From the NCBI GenBank assembly GCA_017517665.1, contig JAFWYP010000035.1:53290-117289 (forward strand): a stretch of 64,000 nucleotides of DNA, in the 5' to 3' direction. Origin of the DNA: Clostridia bacterium. GTDB taxonomy: Bacteria; Bacillota; Clostridia; Oscillospirales; Acutalibacteraceae. The translations under genes were made by a program, and so were the position numbers. How positions within the stretch are numbered: position 1 is the stretch's first letter; every line of letters begins with the position of its first letter. Shown here piece by piece: positions 33,900-42,982 of this stretch. The notes beneath the pieces are model-generated. The model was given only the letters and a program-made list of their open reading frames with translations. It was not told where the DNA came from and searched no databases.

Positions 33900-34316
33900 T
33901 AATCTGTCAAATATCTCTCCGTGAATTTCGCTTATATAATCAACGGGAATTACGGTTTCATCACTCATTGTTATTTCACGGCTTAAAATATTGATTTTCT
34001 TTAAATATCCGGTGACGCTTACATATGCGCCGCCGGATTTATTTTTGTCCGGTCTGAAATATACAACATTTATTTCAGGTTTATCCTGAATGTAATCCAT
34101 AAGAACATGAATTTTTGCGTCGAGCATCTGTTTTTCGTCTTCATCGGGTTCAATAAAAATATCTGTAAGCCTTGCTGTTTCGTCAAGCGCTTCGCCGTGA
34201 CCCGTCAGCGCCGCAAAAGGACTGAACTGCGCCGCACGGTCAATCATTGACATGTGCGCCCTTGTTTCCGAAACATGGTGGGGCAGATTGATTATTTTTT
34301 TATATTTTTCATCCAT
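33894..34316 (-). CDS. YolD-like protein
   Basis: A 140-residue YolD-like protein. The opening MDEKYKKIINLPHHVSETRA and IDRAAQFSPFAALTGHG are characteristic of the clostridial branch, which is nearly always next to a Y-family DNA polymerase and is thought to act as its UmuD-like partner. I chose ATG 34316, one base after the polymerase stop; the longer frame would run through the polymerase gene. Co-transcribed with it under a LexA-type box. Confidence 0.85.
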   Translation of the reverse strand: MDEKYKKIINLPHHVSETRAHMSMIDRAAQFSPFAALTGHGEALDETARLTDIFIEPDEDEKQMLDAKIHVLMDYIQDKPEINVVYFRPDKNKSGGAYVSVTGYLKKINILSREITMSDETVIPVDYISEIHGEIFDRLL

Positions 34317-34317
34317 A

Positions 34318-35811
34318 TCAGGCTTTATGACCTCCGATTTGTTTGTTACGGTCTCTGGCAGTTGCACCTTCCTTATAATTCATACCCTTGAGAATTGCAT
34401 TCTTGCCATATTTCTGTTTTATCTCAACAAGAGCATCCTGCATTCTGCGCTCCCGTTCAAGCTCTTCTTTTTTCTTTTCTTTTTCATCATAATTCACAAA
34501 CAGACTGAGCTGTTCGGGTCCATCCTCATTTTGAGCATCGCACTCACGGATAACATTGCAGGCAGTGAGATTTATTCTGCGGACAAGCAGATTTTTATCA
34601 ACTATTCTCTCAAAAAGTTCTGTCACCGCCTCTGTAATCAGTCGGGTTGAAGATGTCCGAAACTCAATATTTGCCGTGCCTCTTGCGTGTTTCGGAACTT
34701 CTCTGCCGTAAAAATCTCTTTTAATCTCTCCCGAATATGCCTTTCTTCTGCCTATATCCGTCAGATTTTCTTTGTCATATCCGATAACAAGCACAAGTTG
34801 ATTCGTGACAAGCTTTTTCTCAACAAGCTCAAGCGAAAGATTATCCGCCATTTCCGTTGTTATGAGCTTTGCCTTTTCAAAATCATACGGCATCTGCAGC
34901 ACCTGCCCCGTGCTGATGCTGTTTGTCTGCGGTCTGTAAGCCTTTATTTCAGCTATAGTGCAGGGCTCCCACCCCCACGCATGGTCAATGAGAAGCTCGG
35001 CATTCACTCCGAAAAGTCGGTAAAGCAAATCTTCATTCTGAACGGAGCAAAGAGCAACATCGCCCATCGTAAGCATACCGTGTTTTTCAAGCTTTTCGGA
35101 TATTCCTCTGCCTACCCGCCAGAAATCCGTCAGCGGTCTGTGTTCCCAGAGCTTTTCTCTGTAGCTCATTTCGTCAAGCTCCGCAATTCTCACTCCATCT
35201 TTATCGGCGGGAATATGCTTTGCGGTTATATCCATTGCAACCTTGCAAAGATAAAGATTCGTGCCGATGCCCGCGGTTGCGGTAACACCTGTTTCCGCAA
35301 GAACTTCCTTTATAAGCATTCTTGCAAAATCATGTGCCGACATTCCGTTAAGCTTCAGATATTTTGTGGCATCAATAAAAACCTCGTCGATACTGTAAAC
35401 ATGGATATCCTCGGGAGCAACATACCGAAGATAAACCTGATAAATACGGGTGCTGTATTCAATATAAAGCGCCATTCTCGGAGGAGAAACAATATAATCA
35501 ATTTCAAGTGACGGGTCAGCCTTAAGTTTATTCGCATCATAGGATTTGCCCGTAAAACACTTATGAGGTGCATTCATTCTTCTGAGTGCGTTCGCGCTTT
35601 TAACCTGCTGAATAAGCTCAAACATCCTCGCTCTGCCCGATACACCGTAGCTTTTAAGACTCGGCGAAACATCAAGACATATTGTTTTTTCAGTCCTTGT
35701 CGGGTCTGCAACAACGAGATTCACGCTCATCGGGTCAAGACCTCTCTCCCTCGCTTCAACGCTTGCATAGAAGGATTTAAGGTCAATTGCAATATAAGTT
35801 TTTTCGCTCAT
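34318..35811 (-). CDS. Y-family (DinB/UmuC-type) translesion DNA polymerase
   Basis: A 497-residue error-prone polymerase. Metal-binding carboxylates are visible in YIAIDLKSFYASVE and YSIDEVFIDATKY, followed by the thumb helix-hairpin-helix and a little-finger domain, and a clamp-interaction-like QLSLF near residue 446. It copies past DNA damage. I chose ATG 35811 (GGGAGG upstream). A LexA box and a consensus promoter precede it, so it is SOS-induced. It is coupled to the YolD-like gene. Confidence 0.92.
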   Translation of the reverse strand: MSEKTYIAIDLKSFYASVEARERGLDPMSVNLVVADPTRTEKTICLDVSPSLKSYGVSGRARMFELIQQVKSANALRRMNAPHKCFTGKSYDANKLKADPSLEIDYIVSPPRMALYIEYSTRIYQVYLRYVAPEDIHVYSIDEVFIDATKYLKLNGMSAHDFARMLIKEVLAETGVTATAGIGTNLYLCKVAMDITAKHIPADKDGVRIAELDEMSYREKLWEHRPLTDFWRVGRGISEKLEKHGMLTMGDVALCSVQNEDLLYRLFGVNAELLIDHAWGWEPCTIAEIKAYRPQTNSISTGQVLQMPYDFEKAKLITTEMADNLSLELVEKKLVTNQLVLVIGYDKENLTDIGRRKAYSGEIKRDFYGREVPKHARGTANIEFRTSSTRLITEAVTELFERIVDKNLLVRRINLTACNVIRECDAQNEDGPEQLSLFVNYDEKEKKKEELERERRMQDALVEIKQKYGKNAILKGMNYKEGATARDRNKQIGGHKA

Positions 35812-35833
35812 CTTCCATGCCTCCCGAATAGTT

Positions 35834-35862
35834 ATTATAACAAAATTCTTTCGTATTTTCAA
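35834..35862 (-). promoter_or_regulatory. promoter of the Y-family polymerase operon
   Basis: On the minus strand TTGAAA (35862-35857), 17 bases, TATAAT (35839-35834). Confidence 0.8.
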
Positions 35863-35871
35863 TATGATTTT

Positions 35872-35884
35872 GAACATTTGTTCG
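35872..35884 (-). promoter_or_regulatory. LexA (SOS) box
   Basis: Minus-strand CGAACAAATGTTC (35884-35872), an exact match to the Gram-positive LexA pattern CGAACRNRYGTTC, nine bases upstream of the polymerase -35 box. Confidence 0.88.
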
Positions 35885-35900
35885 AGAAAAGCACCAAAAA

Positions 35901-35930
35901 TTTCGGAATGCCGTAAATGACACTCCGAAA
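35901..35930 (-). terminator. terminator of the AI-2E family permease gene
   Basis: Minus-strand TTTCGGAGTG and CATTCCGAAA pair around a 10-base loop with one wobble pair and are followed by TTTTTGG, just beyond the permease stop. Confidence 0.82.
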
Positions 35931-35934
35931 AAGC

Positions 35935-37092
35935 TTATGAATTCGTTTGTTCCGCAGCAGGCTGCTGAATTTCTTCTGTGGGTTCTTCAGGCTTACGGTT
36001 AACATCTTCTCTTACAAGACGGTAAACCGCCGCCGCTACGGGAACACCTATAAGCAGACCCCAGATACCCATAACTCCGCCTCCGACGGTTACTGCGGCA
36101 AGCACCCAGATGCCGGGCAGACCGATTGACGAGCCGACAACCTTGGGGTATATAAGATTGCCTTCAAGCTGTTGGAGAACAACAATAAATATAAGGAAAA
36201 TCAACGCTTTCATGGGTGACTCCATAAGAATAAGGAATGCGCCGACGCCCGCGCCGATGAATGCACCGACAATGGGTATAAGCGCGGTAAATGCCACAAG
36301 CGCACCAATCATCGCCGCATAAGGCAGTCTTAAAATTGCCATACCGATTGTGCAAAGCGTTCCGAGAATGACCGCTTCCGTACACTGACCGACGATAAAA
36401 CGGCGGAAACTGTCATTCACAACACCGAGAACATGAGTGATTTTTGAAAGCCAGCGTTCGGGTATATATTTTTCTGAAACCTTTCTGACCTGACCCATAA
36501 GTCTGTTTTTATCGAGCAGAAGATAAACGGCAAAGATAATACCGAGAACAACATTTGCAACAACGGAGAATATTGAAGTGACGGCGGTAACGGCAACATC
36601 CATAGCACTTCCGAGACCCGAAGTTACGGTATCAATTATATCATTTATCCTTGATTTCCAGTCGATTGAAGAAATGGTGTTGATTAAATCCTTTGAAATA
36701 AAATCAATTGTTTTAAGCTTTTCAACAACCACATTAATCGCCGCGGGAACTTCCGCAACAAGAAGCTTGATACAGTTGACAAGCTGAGGTGCGATAAGAA
36801 CACCGATAAGAGCGATTATTCCGATAATTGTAAGTATCGAACCGATGAGGCATACGGGTCTGCGGCTTTTTTCGGCTATTTTCTTTTTGGATTTCGGGAA
36901 CCAATGTCTTTCATAAAAATTCATGAGAATATTCAACGGATATGAAATGACAAATCCGAAAAGAAGAGGTGTTGCCGCAGAAAACAGCGTTACCACAGCA
37001 CCTGAAATATTGGTCCAGTAATGGATAAGAAGATAAACACCTAAAACGGCAAGGGCAATTTTTATCAACGTTTTATTTTCAATCTTTTTCAA
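35935..37092 (-). CDS. AI-2E family (PerM/YdiK) transporter
   Basis: A 385-residue membrane protein with about seven to eight helices; the first third has the paired helices LIHYWTNISGAVVTLFSAAT and PLLFGFVISYPL, and the later LEGNLIYPKVVGSSIGLPGI block is the family hallmark. Members export varied solutes (AI-2, sodium, or others). The start is a TTG at 37092 with GGGAGG nine bases upstream; no closer ATG is available. Function here cannot be specified. Confidence 0.88.
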   Translation of the reverse strand: MKKIENKTLIKIALAVLGVYLLIHYWTNISGAVVTLFSAATPLLFGFVISYPLNILMNFYERHWFPKSKKKIAEKSRRPVCLIGSILTIIGIIALIGVLIAPQLVNCIKLLVAEVPAAINVVVEKLKTIDFISKDLINTISSIDWKSRINDIIDTVTSGLGSAMDVAVTAVTSIFSVVANVVLGIIFAVYLLLDKNRLMGQVRKVSEKYIPERWLSKITHVLGVVNDSFRRFIVGQCTEAVILGTLCTIGMAILRLPYAAMIGALVAFTALIPIVGAFIGAGVGAFLILMESPMKALIFLIFIVVLQQLEGNLIYPKVVGSSIGLPGIWVLAAVTVGGGVMGIWGLLIGVPVAAAVYRLVREDVNRKPEEPTEEIQQPAAEQTNS

Positions 37093-37188
37093 TTTGCGTC
37101 CTCCCGAATATATTTATATAATGTAATATATAACAAGTTTTTGAACAAATTGTTAACAAACGGGGCTAATTTAATTTTTATCTTTCAG

Positions 37189-37217
37189 TTGATTTTAATG
37201 GTGTGCTGTGATATGCT
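37189..37217 (+). promoter_or_regulatory. promoter of the metallophosphoesterase-WYL operon
   Basis: TTGATT (37189-37194), 17 bases, TATGCT (37212-37217), 30 bases before the ATG at 37247. Confidence 0.6.
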
Positions 37218-37246
37218 GAATATATAAAATTTTCGGAGTGGTTACT

Positions 37247-38371
37247 ATGAGTAAAATTTTCAAAGCTTTTCTTGCAGGTCTTGCCCTTCCCTGTCTTTCG
37301 GCAATGGGTACGCCCCACAAATTCAGTTCTGCAAAATTCAAAAGAGAAGCACCTGAACCCTTAAAATTCGGCAATGACGGCAAATTCAGAATTCTGCATC
37401 TTACCGATATCCATGATGTTGAACCCGTTATGGATGATGATGAAAACAGAGAAATTCCCGAATCGCGCGACAAGGAAACAATCAATGTTATTGAAAAAGC
37501 AGTTGAAAGAACAAACCCTGACCTTGTTGTTTTCGGAGGCGATAACATCAGCGGTTATTGGGAAGAATTCACATATGATTATGTTCAGAGCACCATTCAG
37601 AAAATTACCGCACCTATAAGAGAAAGAAACATTCCCCTTTGCGTTGTTTTCGGAAATCATGACGGCGAAGAGGGTTTCCACACCGAGTTCCAGATGATGC
37701 AGTATATGGAATATCCGAACTGTCGTTCCAATCTCAACGATGCGGATGTTTACGGCTGCGGAAACTGCTGCGTAACAATCAAAAACAGCAACGGCGAAAA
37801 AGATGCCTTTGCTGTGTGGCTGATTGATTCAAACGATTATCAGCGTAACTCCGAAGGAAGTTTATCCTATGACTGCGTTCACGATGACCAGATTGACTGG
37901 TACGAAAAAAGAGCTGAAGAATTGAAAAATGCAAACGGCGGCAATCCTCTGCCTGCAATTCTTTTCCAGCATATACCCGTTCAGCAGGAAAACGACGGAT
38001 TCGCAGAGGTTTCCGCCGATGATGATTACACTTTTGAGCGCAACGGCAGATATTACAAATTCGGTCATGAAATAATCGAAGGAAGAATCAGGGAAACTCC
38101 CTGTCCTCCAAACCTTGAAAACAATCACAGAAGACAGTTTGAAAGCTGGAAAAAGACAGGAGATATTGTTGCGGCATTTTTCGGTCATGACCATGTCAAC
38201 GATTTCCATATCAATATTGACGGAATAAATCTTTACCAGACTCTCGGTGCAGGATATTTCACATACGGCAAGGAAAGAGGCGGCAGACTCATAGTTCTTG
38301 ACGAAAACAATCCGACTGAAATTTATACGGAATCATTTGAGATTGAAAGAATAACGGATACCGAAATATAA
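37247..38371 (+). CDS. metallophosphoesterase (calcineurin-like)
   Basis: A 374-residue enzyme of the calcineurin-like fold: LTDIHD, GGDNISG, GNHDGEE, QHIP and GHDHVND are the metal ligands in order. It resembles the single-domain group near fungal DCR2-like and bacterial phosphodiesterases. The N-terminus (KIFKAFLAGLALPCLSAMG) is a short hydrophobic segment, possibly an export signal. I chose ATG 37247 with GGAGTGG upstream; an in-frame GTG lies nine bases earlier. It is followed after 12 bases by a WYL regulator in the same operon. Confidence 0.85.
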   Translation: MSKIFKAFLAGLALPCLSAMGTPHKFSSAKFKREAPEPLKFGNDGKFRILHLTDIHDVEPVMDDDENREIPESRDKETINVIEKAVERTNPDLVVFGGDNISGYWEEFTYDYVQSTIQKITAPIRERNIPLCVVFGNHDGEEGFHTEFQMMQYMEYPNCRSNLNDADVYGCGNCCVTIKNSNGEKDAFAVWLIDSNDYQRNSEGSLSYDCVHDDQIDWYEKRAEELKNANGGNPLPAILFQHIPVQQENDGFAEVSADDDYTFERNGRYYKFGHEIIEGRIRETPCPPNLENNHRRQFESWKKTGDIVAAFFGHDHVNDFHINIDGINLYQTLGAGYFTYGKERGGRLIVLDENNPTEIYTESFEIERITDTEI

Positions 38372-38383
38372 GGAGTGTTTTTC

Positions 38384-39367
38384 TTGGCAAAATCATCGAA
38401 CCAGAAACTCAAATTACTCTATATTGTGAAATTTCTGATGCAGAATTCGGACGAGGAACATCCCGTAAGCACAGCTCAGATTATTGAAGAACTGGCATCA
38501 AACGGCATTTCCGCAGAAAGAAAAAGCATCTATGACGATATCGAAGCCTTAAAACTTTTCGGGCTTGACATTATTCAGCTTAAAGGCAAAAACGGCGGAT
38601 ATTATATCGGCGAGCGCGATTTTGAGCTGCCCGAGTTAAAGCTTCTTGTTGACAGCATTCAGTCATCAAAATTCATCACGCAGGATAAAACATACAAGCT
38701 TATCAAGAAAATTGAAAACCTTGCAAGCGTATATGACGGTCAGCTTCTTCAGAGGCAGGTTTTTGTTACAAACCGTGTCAAAAGCATGAACGAAAGCATT
38801 TATTATGCCGTTGACGTTATTTCGGATGCAATAACTCAGAACAGAAAAATACGTTATAAATACTTTGAATATACCGTAGAAAAAACACACCGCTACAGAC
38901 ATGACGGCGCATTTTATGAGGTAAGTCCGTTTGCCCTCATATGGGATGACGAAAACTACTATATGCTTGCATGGGATTCCGATGCAGAAAAAATGAAGCA
39001 TTACCGCGTTGACAAAATGGAAAAGGTCAGTCTCACAGACAGCGAACGCGAAGGAACAAAAGAATTTGAAAAGGTTGATATGTCTGCATATACAAAAACC
39101 GTTTTCGGAATGTTCGGCGGAAACGAACAAAAGGTTAAACTCCGCTTTGCCAATCATCTCGTGGGCGCTGTTCTTGACCGATTCGGCAGGGATACAATAA
39201 TCATCAAAGACGGCAACGAGCATTTTGTTTTTACGGTGAATGTTGTTGTCAGCCAACAATTCCTTGCATGGGTTTTCGGATTCGGAAATGAAGCGGAAAT
39301 CATTTCACCCGACAATGTGCGCGAAGAAATGAAAAAACAGGCTTCCGCAGTTGCAAAGCTTTATTAA
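38384..39367 (+). CDS. WYL-domain transcriptional regulator
   Basis: A 327-residue regulator: winged helix-turn-helix (about 12-75: VSTAQIIEELASNGISAER), WYL domain (about 140-235: VSPFALIWDDENYYMLAWDS), and the WCX C-terminal segment. WYL domains bind nucleic acid or nucleotide ligands and control stress, phage defence or metabolic genes. The likely start is TTG 38384, eight bases after AAGGAG; the earlier GTG overlaps that site. It is the second gene after the metallophosphoesterase and precedes a terminator. Confidence 0.87.
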   Translation: MAKSSNQKLKLLYIVKFLMQNSDEEHPVSTAQIIEELASNGISAERKSIYDDIEALKLFGLDIIQLKGKNGGYYIGERDFELPELKLLVDSIQSSKFITQDKTYKLIKKIENLASVYDGQLLQRQVFVTNRVKSMNESIYYAVDVISDAITQNRKIRYKYFEYTVEKTHRYRHDGAFYEVSPFALIWDDENYYMLAWDSDAEKMKHYRVDKMEKVSLTDSEREGTKEFEKVDMSAYTKTVFGMFGGNEQKVKLRFANHLVGAVLDRFGRDTIIIKDGNEHFVFTVNVVVSQQFLAWVFGFGNEAEIISPDNVREEMKKQASAVAKLY

Positions 39368-39373
39368 ACAAAC

Positions 39374-39407
39374 AAGGGCTGTTTCACCAAGCGATGAAAC
39401 AGCTCTT
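39374..39407. terminator. bidirectional terminator
   Basis: AAGGGCTGTTTCA and TGAAACAGCTCTT (39374-39386, 39395-39407) form a stem between the converging WYL and HAD genes. Confidence 0.85.
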
Positions 39408-39411
39408 TAAT

Positions 39412-40191
39412 TTATAACAATATATCTTTTATTGCTTTTGCAACTCCGCAGTTATGATTTGAATCGGTAATATAATCCGCAATATCAAGAATCGACTGTT
39501 GGGAGTTTGCCATTGCAACTCCGACTCCCGCATATGTAATCATATCATAATCATTGTTGCTGTCTCCGATTGCAACGGTGTTTTCGCGCTTTATTCCCAT
39601 TATTTCAATTGCCTTTTTTATGCCCTCAGCCTTGTTCAGTCCTTTTTTAACAAAGTCTGCATAGGTTTCAAACTGAAAGACGGTAAGGTCATCTCTGAAA
39701 AGCTCTTTAAAATCATCGGGAACGGTTTTTCCCATTGCAACAACCTGAATGTTATCACCGTTGCAAATTTTGAGATAATCATCGGAATTTTCAAGCAGTA
39801 TCTGATAATCACGCAGGACAAACTTATCGTTGGGAACGGAATAAACATTGTTAACGCCTTCAAACAGCACCCAGTATTCGGGATGAGCAAAGACATATTC
39901 CATAATTCTTTTTATCAGGGTTTCGGGCATAAACGATTTGAAAACGGTTTCGCCGCCCATCGTTATCATCGAGCCGATACCCGATATTATGCCGTCAAAA
40001 TCTTTGAATTGCTCCATAAGCACAGACGGAATATTGCCCCACGAACGCCCCGTATTAATAAAAACAAGGTGTCCTTTTTCCTGCGCGGCTTTGATTGCCT
40101 TAAGGTTTTCGGGAGGAATTGCGAAGCTGTCGGAAAGCAGTGTACCGTCAATATCGAGAAAAACGGCACATTTTTCTTTGGGATTAAGCAT
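39412..40191 (-). CDS. HAD-superfamily (Cof-type) phosphatase
   Basis: A 259-residue HAD hydrolase with the Cof/IIB cap. Motif I is FLDIDGTLLS, motif II is NTGRS, motif III lysine near KAEGIKKA, and motif IV is IGDSNNDYDMI. Such enzymes dephosphorylate sugar phosphates or flavin/PLP-type cofactors. It begins 2 bases after tyrS and ends the long minus-strand core run. Confidence 0.87.
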   Translation of the reverse strand: MLNPKEKCAVFLDIDGTLLSDSFAIPPENLKAIKAAQEKGHLVFINTGRSWGNIPSVLMEQFKDFDGIISGIGSMITMGGETVFKSFMPETLIKRIMEYVFAHPEYWVLFEGVNNVYSVPNDKFVLRDYQILLENSDDYLKICNGDNIQVVAMGKTVPDDFKELFRDDLTVFQFETYADFVKKGLNKAEGIKKAIEIMGIKRENTVAIGDSNNDYDMITYAGVGVAMANSQQSILDIADYITDSNHNCGVAKAIKDILL

Positions 40192-40193
40192 GA

Positions 40194-41417
40194 TTATGCC
40201 TCAATCTTATGGAAAATCTTCTTACCCTTCTTGACTACGATGGGTTTTTCCTTAAGAGCATCCTTTGCAAAGCTCATTGCAAAATCCGTTACCTTTGCAT
40301 CGTCAACGGAAATACCGCCCTGCTGAACAAGTCTTCTGCCTTCGCCTCTTGACTTTGTGATTTCAGCCTTCATAAGGATATCAAGGATATCAATTGAGCC
40401 GTCTGTGAAATCTTCGTCTGCAAGAGTTGTTGAAGGCATATTGTCAAGGTCTGCTGCACCGCTGAAAATAGCCTTTGCAGCAGCCTGAGCCTTTGCTGCT
40501 TCTTCTTCACCATGAACAAGCTTTGTGAGCTCATAAGCAAGGATTTCCTTAGCTGTGTTGAGCTGACTGCCTTCCCATGAATCCATAGCATCAATTTCTT
40601 CAAGAGGAAGGAATGTGAGCATACGGATGCACTTGAGAACATCGTTATCGCCGACATTTCTCCAGTACTGATAGAATTCGTAGGGTGAGGTCTTTTCGGG
40701 GTCAAGCCATACTGCGCCCGAAGCTGTTTTACCCATCTTTTTACCCTCGGAGTTGAGGAGAAGGGTGATAGTCATTGCATAAGCATCCTTGCCGAGCTTT
40801 TTGCGGATAAGCTCTGTACCGCCGAGCATATTTGACCACTGGTCATCGCCGCCGAACTGCATATTACAGCCATATTCCTTATAAAGATGATAGAAGTCAT
40901 AGCTCTGCATAATCATATAGTTGAATTCAAGGAATGAAAGACCCTTTTCCATTCTCTGCTTATAGCATTCCGCACGGAGCATATTGTTAACCGAGAAGCA
41001 GGCACCTACTTCACGGAGAACATCAACATAGTTGAGGTCAAGAAGCCAGTCTGCATTGTTGATAAGCATAGCCTTGCCGTCGCTGAAATCAATGAAACGG
41101 CTCATCTGCTTTTTGAAGCAGTCAACGTTGTGCTGGATTGTTTCTTTAGTGAGAACCTGACGAAGGTCGCTTCTGCCCGATGGGTCACCGATCATACCTG
41201 TACCGCCGCCGAGAAGAGCAATGGGCTTGTTGCCTGCCATCTGGAGTCTCTTCATAAGGCAAAGAGCCATGAAGTGACCGACATGGAGGCTGTCAGCTGT
41301 AGGGTCAAAGCCGATATAAAAAACAGCCTTGCCGTTATTGATAAGCTCTCTTATTTCTTTTTCGTCTGTTACCTGTGCAATAAGTCCTCTTGCAACAAGT
41401 TCTTCATAAATCTGCAT
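40194..41417 (-). CDS. tyrS: tyrosyl-tRNA synthetase
   Basis: A 407-residue class I aminoacyl-tRNA synthetase. The HIGH motif appears as HVGH in DSLHVGHFMAL, the KMSKS motif as KKMGKTASG, the tyrosine site in FLEFNYMIMQSYD and the C-terminal S4 RNA-binding domain from about 340. It has its own promoter (41456-41485). I see no T-box leader in the 54-base gap, unlike many Firmicutes tyrS genes. Confidence 0.96.
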   Translation of the reverse strand: MQIYEELVARGLIAQVTDEKEIRELINNGKAVFYIGFDPTADSLHVGHFMALCLMKRLQMAGNKPIALLGGGTGMIGDPSGRSDLRQVLTKETIQHNVDCFKKQMSRFIDFSDGKAMLINNADWLLDLNYVDVLREVGACFSVNNMLRAECYKQRMEKGLSFLEFNYMIMQSYDFYHLYKEYGCNMQFGGDDQWSNMLGGTELIRKKLGKDAYAMTITLLLNSEGKKMGKTASGAVWLDPEKTSPYEFYQYWRNVGDNDVLKCIRMLTFLPLEEIDAMDSWEGSQLNTAKEILAYELTKLVHGEEEAAKAQAAAKAIFSGAADLDNMPSTTLADEDFTDGSIDILDILMKAEITKSRGEGRRLVQQGGISVDDAKVTDFAMSFAKDALKEKPIVVKKGKKIFHKIEA

Positions 41418-41455
41418 TTTATTACATCCTTTCGGTATTATTTACAACTTTTAAA

Positions 41456-41485
41456 AATATACATTATAATGTTATGGTTTGTCAA
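41456..41485 (-). promoter_or_regulatory. promoter of tyrS
   Basis: On the minus strand TTGACA (41485-41480), 18 bases, TATATT (41461-41456), overlapping the end of the SGNH gene. Confidence 0.65.
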
Positions 41486-42206
41486 GACCTTCAACCGCTT
41501 TAAGCCATTCCTGAGCAATAATCATATGTCCCGCAATGCTCGGATGGGTGCCGTCCCAGACAAAATATTCTATTCTTGACCTTGCAGCATTCTCCTTAAT
41601 CTTATCATAAAGCGGAACGAAGGTACAATCAAACTCTCCTGCAAGCTTTTTGGTTGCCGCCCTTATTCTGATATTTGCTGCCTCACGGTATGCAACGGAA
41701 TCCTGAGGATCATTGCTGTCGGGTCTTTTGAAAGGACCTTCTACTCCGTCAGGATGCGGTGAGTTCTTATAAGAATAGTCTGACTTATCAAGAGGGAAAT
41801 AAAAAGGCTCGCAAAGAATAATCTTGATATCACCAAGTTCTTTTCTTGTTTTTTCAAGAATTGCACGGAGATTTGTTTCATGGTTTTTTGCGGTTTCATC
41901 GGGAGATATTTTTGCAAAATATCCGTATCCTCCGTCATTGACACCAACAAGAATACTGAGTATTGTAGGTTTGTTATCAATAACATCCGCCTGCCACTTT
42001 TCAAGAAGACCCTCGGCATTCTCGCCCGAATAACCTTTATTGATAAATTTCGGCATATTTTCCGCATTTTCAAGTGCAAGCTTCGATGCAACAATATACT
42101 GATAACCATGACCCATAATATGGTTACAGTCCATGCATTTGCCTCTGTTACCGTCGGTTATAGAATCTCCCGAAAAAAGCACAACATCGTCTTTATTAAG
42201 CTTCAT
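41472..42206 (-). CDS. SGNH/GDSL-family hydrolase
   Basis: A 244-residue esterase-like protein. Block I is LFSGDSITDG (Ser near residue 12), block III SILVGVNDGG (Asn), block V FVWDGTHPSIAGH (Asp/His). SGNH enzymes remove acyl groups from sugars, lipids or peptidoglycan. No signal peptide is visible. It starts 1 base after the preceding isomerase gene, which points to carbohydrate ester work. Confidence 0.88.
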   Translation of the reverse strand: MKLNKDDVVLFSGDSITDGNRGKCMDCNHIMGHGYQYIVASKLALENAENMPKFINKGYSGENAEGLLEKWQADVIDNKPTILSILVGVNDGGYGYFAKISPDETAKNHETNLRAILEKTRKELGDIKIILCEPFYFPLDKSDYSYKNSPHPDGVEGPFKRPDSNDPQDSVAYREAANIRIRAATKKLAGEFDCTFVPLYDKIKENAARSRIEYFVWDGTHPSIAGHMIIAQEWLKAVEGLDKP

Positions 42207-42207
42207 A

Positions 42208-42981
42208 TCACTTCAACTCCGTAAGGATTTCATATGCATTTTTTGCATCGGATTCAAAATCCTGAACTTCGGCTTCAATCGAACAATATTCAACTCCGAT
42301 TTCCTTCAGCACATTAATAAAACTTGCCTGACTGAATTTATCGGCTGCAACGGGATAAATCCTCTTCCTGCCAAGAGAAGGATCTGGGTCGGGATTTGAA
42401 GTGTGAGCATGAACAATCCAGCCTTTATATTCAAGCAGGCTTTCCATACTTTCATTCTGGACATACATATGCGCTACATCCGCAAGCACCTTAACAAACG
42501 GAGAACCAACGGCTTTTGCAACCTCAACGCCATCTGCAACGGTATTGATTGCGTTGCATTCTTCAGGTCTGAGGGGTTCAATGGCAATAATTATATTATA
42601 TTTTTCGGCAAGAGGCACAACATGGTTTTTGAGAAAATCAATTATTTCTGCCCTGCCCTCTTCAAGAGTCATTCCGTCGGGAATTCTTCTTGCGCCCGAT
42701 GAACCGAAAACAAGATATTCAAGTCCGAGATAGGATGCGTTTTTAAAAAGCTTTTCAAGATATGCGTCAATCTCGGAATAATTTTTTTCTTCGCCGACGA
42801 TACGCAGACCGATAAAGCAGTTTGCCGCAATAACAGGAAGACCCGTTTTTTTCATTTCATCGAGATACGGTTTATCTTTTCTTGCGATTTCCTGACAATG
42901 ACCTTCGGCATAATCATAGCCGAGAGCCTTGATGAACTTCATTTTTTCAATATCCGTTCCGATGCATACTCCGAATTTCAT
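42208..42981 (-). CDS. sugar phosphate isomerase/epimerase-like TIM barrel protein
   Basis: A 257-residue member of the xylose-isomerase-like superfamily: MKFGVCIGTDIEKMKFIKAL, VIAANCFIG, IAIEPLRPEE, VLADVAHMY, VHAHTSNP and CSIEAE give the metal strands in order. It resembles hydroxypyruvate isomerase- and tagatose-epimerase-like proteins. It follows recN by 1 base and precedes the SGNH hydrolase, so it is co-transcribed with core genes, a placement often seen when metabolic genes join a strong operon. Confidence 0.82.
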   Translation of the reverse strand: MKFGVCIGTDIEKMKFIKALGYDYAEGHCQEIARKDKPYLDEMKKTGLPVIAANCFIGLRIVGEEKNYSEIDAYLEKLFKNASYLGLEYLVFGSSGARRIPDGMTLEEGRAEIIDFLKNHVVPLAEKYNIIIAIEPLRPEECNAINTVADGVEVAKAVGSPFVKVLADVAHMYVQNESMESLLEYKGWIVHAHTSNPDPDPSLGRKRIYPVAADKFSQASFINVLKEIGVEYCSIEAEVQDFESDAKNAYEILTELK

Positions 42982-42982
42982 A

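Noticed and set aside
34687-35511. Antisense open frame over the Y-family polymerase gene (about 274 codons)
   Set aside because: It mirrors a certain gene with clear motifs; the translation has no domain features.
37144-37154. AACAAATTGTT between the permease and metallophosphoesterase genes as a copy of the MFS operator
   Set aside because: It is 11 bases with a different centre, in AT-rich DNA where such short palindromes arise by chance; no link between the operons is evident.
39499-40326. Antisense open frame over the HAD phosphatase and tyrS end
   Set aside because: Shadow of two recognisable genes; composition is typical of reversed coding sequence.
41418-41471. T-box riboswitch before tyrS
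   Set aside because: Only about 54 bases separate the genes, too short for a T-box, and no AGGGTGGNACCGCG-like segment is present. The same holds for asnS.
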